From Owenia fusiformis (lineage: Eukaryota; Annelida; Polychaeta; Sabellida; Oweniidae), in assembly GCA_903813345.2 (NCBI GenBank), contig CAIIXF020000009.1, forward strand, positions 15,142,347-15,206,346: 64,000 bases of DNA, given 5' to 3'. Position numbers and translations under genes: made by a program. The notes beneath the pieces are model-generated. The model saw nothing but the letters and a program-made list of their open reading frames with translations. It did no database searches and was not told where the DNA came from. Shown here piece by piece: positions 57,819 through 64,000 of the stretch. The stretch's first letter is position 1. Each line of letters opens with the position of its first letter.

Positions 57819-59239
57819 TTGATTGTCCAGATCACGCCCTCTGTTCTCATGACGATGGTGTAGCAAGGTATGAACGAGTGACTGGAAATAACATTGCAGC
57901 TGGTGGCATTGAATACCAATCTCTGGAAAAGACGGATGAAGATATACCGGACCATTTAAGACATCTGATTGACGATTCAACGGAAAACTTGTCAGATCGC
58001 GACCGTTCCAGAGTTAAGAATTTTCTGTTACAAAATCAAGATGTTTTTGCAAAATCCAAATTTGACCTGGGAAAGACGGAAGTTATAAAGCATAAAATTG
58101 ACACCGGAAATGCCCGACCCATCAAACAACCTGTTAGACGTGTGCCTTTGTCTAAACAGACTGATTATGACAAGGCCTTGGACGAGATGATTGAACATGA
58201 CATAGTTAAGCCATCCAAAAGTCCTTGGGCCTCACCTGTTGTGATGGTGCCAAAGAAGGATGGTAGCTATAGGTACTGTATAGATTTCAGACAACTTAAT
58301 GACATCACCATCAAAGATGCGTATCCGTTGCCTAGAATTGACGATACTTTGGACTCTTTGTGCGGTTCTAAATACTTCACTGTACTTGACTTGGCTAGTG
58401 GGTTTTGGCAGATAGCTATGGACGATGCTGACGCTGAAAAGACTGCTTTCTGCACCAAACGTGGTTTGTATGAATTTAATGTAATGGCGTTCGGTTTGGC
58501 TAATGCCCCAGCCACTTTTCAGAGGCTTATGGAATGCGTGTTTGCTGGTTTGTCTCCGGAGATGTGTTTAGTCTATCTCGATGATATAATTGTATTCAGC
58601 GAGGATGTTGAAAGTCATTTGGAAAAATTAGGTCAAGTCTTTGAAAAATTGAGAAGTTCTGGGTTAAAATTGTCCTCGAAAAAATGTAAGTTGTTTCAAA
58701 AAGAAGTATCCTATTTGGGTCATGTTGTGTCTGAAGATGGAGTAAAAATTGATCCAAAGAAAACTGAGGCAATTGTGAAATGGCCTGTTCCTCGGACTGT
58801 GAAACAAATCCAGTCTTTTGGACTGGCTAGACCCTTGTTCAAACTTACTGAGAAAGGTGTTCCGTTTGTCTGGTCAGGGGATTGTCAATTTGCCTTTGAG
58901 GAATTGAAGAGACTTTATTTGAGTTCTGCATTGTTGGCTTACCCAGATAAGTCCAAGGAGTTTATCTTGGATACTGATGCTTCTGCCTGTCAGGTTGGTG
59001 CTGTGATACAACAGGAAGTTGATGGTGAAATGAAAGTTGTCAGTCATTATAGCAAATCATTGTCCAAACCTGAGCGTAACTATTGTGTCACTAGATTGGA
59101 ATTGTTGGCTATAGTGAGGGCTGTTAAAGTGTTTCACCATTACCTTTACGGCAGTCGTTTCAAAGTCAGAACGGATCATGGCTCTTTGGCTTGGTTGTTG
59201 AGGTTTAAACATCCTGAGGGACAGATTGCCGGTGGTTAG
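57815..59239 (+). pseudogene. pol: E3 pol, RT and RNase H part
   Basis: The frame of 474 codons covers RT with LDLASGFW and YLDD (about residue 253), and RNase H with DTDAS (about 386) and RTDHGS. Relative to E1, about 15 residues are missing in frame in the RT connection near 58819 (E1 has an FLGLCNYYRKF stretch there). A 1-base loss near 59230 ends the frame within RNase H. The catalytic motifs are intact, but the deletion and frameshift should abolish function. Confidence 0.88.
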
Positions 59240-59244
59240 AGTTA

Positions 59245-60966
59245 TTGGGGCAATATGACTTCAAAATTGAACATCGACCTGGTACAAAACATCTGAATGC
59301 CGACGGAATGTCTAGACGTTCCTGTACTGACTGTGCATATTGCGAAAAACAAGAGAAACTGGGTAGAGTTCCTGGGAAGGAGGAAGCCTTGACTGATCCT
59401 GAGGCTAACTTGCTTCTTAGAAGTTTTGACATGACCTTTGACTCAAACTTAGGGCCAGAGCTTGTTCATACTCCCAAATTGAGGAATCTTCCTGTTTCAG
59501 GGTGCACTTGGGCACCGGGAATATCTCTCAAAGAGTATGAGGAGGCCTTGGCTCAGGATCCATGTCTTTTAACCATCAACAATTGGCTTAAAGTGGGGAA
59601 CCGACCTGACTGGGCGGACGTATCAGACAAATCACCTACCTTTAAACATTACTGGTCTCAGTGGGACAGGTTCAAATTGGAACAGGGAGTTATTTATCGA
59701 AAATGGGTAGATACTGATACTGGGATCGTAAGCTGGCAAATCGTGGTGCCTGAAAATATGGGCCGAACCATTTTAGAAATGACTCATGGGGCTCTTGACA
59801 GTGGGCATTTTGGGGTCAATAAATCTCTTGATCGTTTGAGGGCCAAATACTATTGGGTTGGTTTCAAGTCTGACCTTGCCAGATGGGTAGCGGGTTGCCT
59901 GTTGTGTCAGAGGAGAAATCCACCCAATAAGAAACATCGAACACCAATGAAACAATACAATGTGGGTGCCCCTCTTGAGAGAATAGCCATTGATATTTTG
60001 GGAGTTTTGCCCGAAAGTCTATTGGGGAACAAGTATGTGGTATCAATTGAAGATTATTTCACAAAGGTCCTGGCATTGGTTCCAGTCCCTAATCAAGAAG
60101 CTGCCACAGTGGCAGAAGCTTTGCTGCATCATTTCATTTGCATTTACGGGTCACCTCTTCAAATTCATTCCGACCAAGGAGCCCAGTTTGAATCAAAACT
60201 ATTTAAAGAATTATGTGAAATGTTCTGCATGAGTAAGACAAGAACGACTCCATATCATCCACAGTCTGATGGTATGGTAGAAAGATCAAACAGGACTGTG
60301 GAGGCTATGTTGTCTAAAATTGTTGCATCCGATCAGAGGGACTGGGACCGATGTCTCCCCTTTGTTGTTTCTGCTTACAACAGTGCTGTTCATGCTACTA
60401 CTGGCTACAGCCCAAATTTTCTGATGTTCGGAAGGGAGGTTCGGACCTCCACCGATCTATTGCTCGGGCCTCCTCCTGAAATTGAGAGGGGAAAACTTGA
60501 TAGCACATGTCATACAAAATACTGTGAGAAATTACAAGAAGTTCTACTCAATATTCACGAGGCGGCTCGCGGCAATATCAAATTATCTAGTGACCGACAG
60601 AAGAGAGGGTATGGTGTCAAAGCAAATTTAAAGTCATTCAAAAAGGCTGTGAAGGTTGGCCAGACTCCTAAGTTTGCTCTAAAGTGGCATGGACCCTATG
60701 AGGTGGCGGAGAAAATAGATGATTTAAGGTATCTAATTAAACTTAATGAGAGAGATACAAGAGTCATTCACCACGACCGCCTCAAAACATTCATTTCACA
60801 AAATACTAATGAGAGTCTAGATCAAGAGACTGAAACCCCTGTTGAGAATTCCCAACCCTCAGATTTTGAGAATGCCCCTGAAATTAAAGAAAATGAGACT
60901 GGAAATTCTAGAGGGCAAAGGACCCGAAAGAAACCTGAATGGCTGACTGATTATGTTATAGAGTAG
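59245..60966 (+). pseudogene. pol: E3 pol, end of RNase H and integrase
   Basis: A 573-codon frame continuing E3 pol after the 1-base frameshift. The first residues (GQYDFKIEHRPG, then NADGMSRR) are the end of RNase H. Integrase follows with the HHCC site (GHFG, then CLLCQRR) and the D,D35E core at D250, D310 and E346. The C-terminus carries a basic region and an MFGRE-type motif shared with E1, and ends in LTDYVIE, like the E1 DYEVEF tail. The integrase itself looks intact but cannot be reached by translation from gag. Confidence 0.88.
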
Positions 60967-61328
60967 TCTCACTTCAGATTTCATAAGTCGAGTCAAGTGC
61001 CTTAATATTCTTATCATGTACATTTATCCTATATTACTTTAACGATTATCTTAATTGTGATTTGACTTGTGCTTATGGCTTGTACCCATTCTTATAAACT
61101 TTCTTTTAGCCCTTTTTTCATCGTAGAGGATTAACTTTTACTGTAAAGACTTGAATAGGTTGAAAAAGGGATGAGAAGATGTTCATTCTAATTCAATATG
61201 GTCAAGTATATATGTATTAATTAAATATCAAGAAAACTAGTACCTTAAGACCCTAGGGGAGGTTTGTTTAAAAATACTTAAAACCTTTCTAGTAGGGTAA
61301 AGAGGGTAAGAGTTTTATTTTATTTTAG
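60967..61328 (+). other. Spacer between E3 pol and ORF3 with candidate acceptor
   Basis: Non-coding, AT-rich. It ends with GTTTTATTTTATTTTAG (61312-61328), a good 3' splice site directly before the ORF3 frame. Confidence 0.55.
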
Positions 61329-62002
61329 GTGTGCCAGATGGGCGGTGAGCCACCCAAGGGATTGCCGGTTGGGCGGCCTTACCGCTGTCTTAAACAATAT
61401 GTGAGTTCTGAAGAATGGGAGACGCATAGGGAATGTTGTCACGTGAAGTCGGTGCCGTGCGGAGTAGGTGAATGTGACGCTCGCTTCACGCCAGCAGAAG
61501 TGGAGAGGCTGACCCTCCAGCAGAAGTGGAGAGGCTGACCCTCCAGCAGAAGTGGAGAGGCTGACCCTCCAGCAGAAGTGGAGAGGCTGACCCTCCACCG
61601 GAAGCGCCATTCCACCTCCTCTGGTGGGGGTCAGCAGGCTGCTGCCGGGGAGCCGCCCCAGAAAAGGAGGAGAGGATGCGAGCTTGGAAGAGGGGATGGC
61701 ACGGGCAGGAGCTGGGGGTCGATCCCGCGTCGATCTCGACGCCCCAGCTCCAAGCCGCCGTGCGTCCCCGGAAGGAGGAAATGGAGAGCGCAAGGGAGGA
61801 GCCATTGGTCACCTCATCGCCCAAACCTTCAACATCCCTCTGCCCTTCAGTAGATGACGCGCCCGCTGCTCGAGGACTCGTGGCGGAGGATGTTTATCCG
61901 TGGTGGTCCAGCATTGCTGATGAGGACATTGCCGCCCTGACGGGGCCTGACGTGTCGTTAGACGATCATGATATTGATGCACTGTTGGACCTTTGTAATT
62001 AA
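61329..62002 (+). pseudogene. E3 ORF3, finger protein broken by a 26-bp repeat
   Basis: The frame is open from the acceptor to a stop at 61536-61538. It contains C-x12-H-x4-H followed by C-x4-C of the form C-G-V-G-E-C, matching E1 ORF3 (C-N-V-G-D-C) in spacing and sequence. Then come four copies of a 26-bp unit (61492-61595), whose length is not a multiple of three; the second copy reads into the stop. Three extra copies add 78 bp, so the frame after the array is the same as before it, and that frame stays open to 61853. Another frame (61676-62002) gives an acidic, hydrophobic tail ending LLDLCN. The segment is far more GC-rich than the rest of E3. Confidence 0.6.
61492..61595. repeat. 26-bp tandem repeat, four copies
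   Basis: Unit cagcagaagtggagaggctg plus accctc, four exact copies inside ORF3 of E3. Confidence 0.95.
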
Positions 62003-62108
62003 GAACTCTATAGACTTTTGAGTGATTTTCTTGTAAATATTTGGCAATACAATAGTGAAGCTAGTTTAATTAGCTTGTTTCTGTGTTTGAGGACAAACCT
62101 GAATTTTC

Positions 62109-62123
62109 TAAGAAGGGGGTAGT
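62109..62123 (+). other. E3 polypurine tract
   Basis: TAAGAAGGGGGTAGT directly before the 3' LTR start TGTAGAG. Almost the same as the E1 tract. Confidence 0.85.
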
Positions 62124-62527
62124 TGTAGAGACCCACCCTGTATATAGCTATTCATAATATCATATTTAACCAGTGTGTGCTCCTTTAATATCTATAATCA
62201 GCATTTAACAACATCATGTCCCTTTAACATGATCATTATATTATTGCAATACGTATGCCAGAATCATCGTATCAGAGGCAGTATATTTATAGAAAAAACC
62301 TATTTATCATTGTAAAACGCTGAATTTGCAGTCTCAACTACGCGTCACTTTTCAAAGTGACATCATTTTTTAGTCCCTACCTCATAATTCTTGTCCAATA
62401 AGCTGCTCTTTTTGCCCTTCTTACTACCCTACGTAGCCCTAAAAATCTTGGTAATATCCCATTTTTAGTAACATTACATATATTTCTCCCTACGTCGTCC
62501 TCGAAATTGCGTATGTCCATTTGTTGC

Positions 62528-62537
62528 TATATAAACA
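62528..62537 (+). promoter_or_regulatory. E3 LTR TATA box
   Basis: CTATATAAAC about 150 bp upstream of the leader exon ATG (62684). This part is missing from the 5' LTR copy. Confidence 0.55.
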
Positions 62538-62683
62538 AGTGCATTTTGCGGATACAATGTAACAATTCCTGCACAGCTGAGATCGAGATCTATCATCTGC
62601 TAAACGCATTCGCTAAGACTAACTTTCGGCTAGCTCAGATTTGCTTTGACGATAGGCTTAAAGCTTCAGAGAATATTTGTCAC

Positions 62684-62725
62684 ATGGACGTCGCGTTCGA
62701 CACGCGTAGAGGCATCGGCGTTTGG
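62684..62725 (+). other. Leader exon and splice donor, 3' LTR copy
   Basis: Identical in layout to 25882-25923: ATG, 14 codons, then TTTGG|GTAAGTTA at 62725/62726. In the 3' LTR it would serve no downstream ORF3. Confidence 0.45.
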
Positions 62726-63881
62726 GTAAGTTAATTTTCAGTACTGTATAGAAATCTATAGCATTCCATTAGGGAGTGAAGAGATTTAAGACAGTAATAT
62801 TGATCGATAATTGAACTTTGAGAAAACATTTCAAAACTTTCATTTTTCCCGCACATATTTTCTAACGGTGTTATCTGCAGTCTGTAACAGTTGAACAAGA
62901 TTGGGAGTTTGTCCCGATAAGCCCATATGCTGGGAAGGTTCAAGATAGTACAGAATAGAGATTCACGTTATCAATTAAGTGAATTATTGGTCAAATTAAA
63001 TCATAACTTTGGGGAAAGCAGACGACTTAGTCACGTGATCACATACGTCACTTTTGAAGTCTAGATTCATTCATTAAAACTTGAGCATCTTTGTGGATTA
63101 TTGTATCCTAGACAGCTTTTAACTTGAACTTGATTGCAATTGAAAGAAGTCCTTACGGGCACATTCCATTGAGTTCGCACCTCTGGTGTTTAAAATAACA
63201 CCCTTAGTCTTTGACGGTTGAAAGTTCACAGCTCTTTCCCATTTATCAAAATCTCGTTCGGGCTTTTAACGCATATCTGACGTCACTTTTCATGCTATTA
63301 GTTCCTGACTGAATTTATAGAGGGCATAAAATTCAACTTTATTACAAGATCGTTGTTGGCAATTCTCTTCTGATTTGAAGTAGTATCCCGGTCATAATTT
63401 TGAAGACATTTTATCAGACTGCAGATTTCAGCGTTATTGAGTTTAATTTCATTCTAATAGATTTAAAGACATTAAGCATTTATGTAAATTATAATCTATA
63501 TAATTTAAATACTATTTATTCGCATTGTACATATATATTTCAGTTGTGACATAAAACGCAAGTATAATAGAATAGACTTTATTGAATGAATATATTTCTT
63601 GTGTGATTTACTGTTAGTTGGTAGTTGGTGTGGTGATATTTAAAGTACCTAATCCCTTATTCTTTTTAGCTTGCTGTGTTGTATTTGTGTAGGTTTATAT
63701 TTCACCTTGTAACTTCACCCTTTTTACACTAGACCTATCATTCTATCATATTCCTGACACCGATTCATCACTTACCTCATTAGTAATTTCTTATGAAGTA
63801 CTAGTCCAATTTCCCTTTGTTCTGGCTCACGCTACCTATATTTCTATAATTCACTTCCGGGTTATTGGATAGTATTTTATA

Positions 63882-64000
63882 CTGTTAGCCTGGCCTTAAT
63901 ATGTACTTTTAGTTCTTGCTTATGCTGCCAGAGTGACGTCACTGCTAGGATTCCCATAGCAGTATGATTTAACTCAGCCAATTTTACTGCTTGCTTTAAA
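63882..64000. other. Right flank of E3
   Basis: 119 bp of unassigned sequence; no feature recognised. Confidence 0.4.

Larger units (their letters stand above)
25810..63881 (+). mobile_element. E3: old, defective Ty3/gypsy element expanded by insertions
   Basis: Segments of a 5' LTR (25810-52001), PBS, leader, gag, PR, RT-RH, INT, ORF3, PPT and a 3' LTR (62124-63881) occur in order on the plus strand. The pol proteins are clearly related to those of E1 (same PLER...DILG and TRTT.YHPQSDGMVERSNRT blocks), and the PPT is nearly the same. The LTR pair differs at roughly eight positions in about 1.27 kb of shared sequence by eye, so E3 is older than E1 and E2. Several lesions make it non-functional: frameshifts, a nonsense codon, a 45-bp RT deletion and a truncated 5' LTR. 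Confidence 0.9.
62124..63881 (+). repeat. E3 3' LTR, intact (1758 bp)
   Basis: Starts TGTAGAGACC after the PPT. The shared sequence with the 5' LTR stops at TATTTTATA (63881), so the LTR end is not a standard CA. It lacks all four insertions seen in the 5' LTR and gives their empty sites. It carries the leader exon with donor at 62684-62725 and a TATA box. Confidence 0.88.

Overview
The window is AT-rich eukaryotic repeat DNA, almost certainly from a metazoan and probably a marine invertebrate. The evidence is Ty3/gypsy-type LTR retrotransposons with animal-like splice sites, several families of terminal-inverted-repeat (TIR) elements, a long satellite and a protein-primed-type DNA polymerase B remnant. 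No single-copy host gene, tRNA or rRNA was recognised. The species cannot be named from the sequence.

Region 1 (1-21806, minus strand) is element E1, a young Ty3/gypsy element. It has about 2554-bp LTRs, a tRNA-Leu-type primer site, gag, a -1 frameshift site (A AAA AAC), a full PR-RT-RNaseH-integrase pol and a third ORF (ORF3) with C2H2/C2HC-like fingers. Its 3' LTR is split by a second young element, E2 (214-9813, minus), with a 4-bp target duplication. E2 keeps a long gag with two CCHC knuckles and an ORF3, but its pol is a decayed remnant cut off inside the RT, so it must move in trans.

Region 2 (21807-25809) holds a 36-bp minisatellite inside a 181-codon ORF, an 864-bp TIR element flanked by TA, a broken PolB of Polinton/Maverick or related viral type, and a short palindrome.

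Region 3 (25810-63881, plus strand) is element E3, an older and defective relative of E1. Its 5' LTR is shredded by later insertions, each absent from its 3' LTR. The largest is a 23.8-kb composite: a 462-bp TIR element X, 19 near-identical 858-bp satellite units, then a second X. One unit of the array carries a 6521-bp long-TIR insertion. Another X-like copy, a MITE with 9-bp TSD and a MITE with 8-bp TSD follow. Then come the primer site, a 2.8-kb leader with two nested TIR elements, a gag with a broken knuckle, PR, RT-RNaseH, integrase, a broken ORF3 and an intact 1758-bp 3' LTR.

How the parts fit: in E1 and E3 a splice donor inside the LTR and an acceptor just after pol would join a short LTR-encoded leader exon, in phase, to the ORF3 finger protein. 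This looks like a shared subgenomic-mRNA strategy for a third gene in the usual env position, but encoding a zinc-finger protein rather than an envelope. The X-satellite-X block has the exact junctions expected if a circle carrying satellite plus X recombined into an X already sitting in the LTR.
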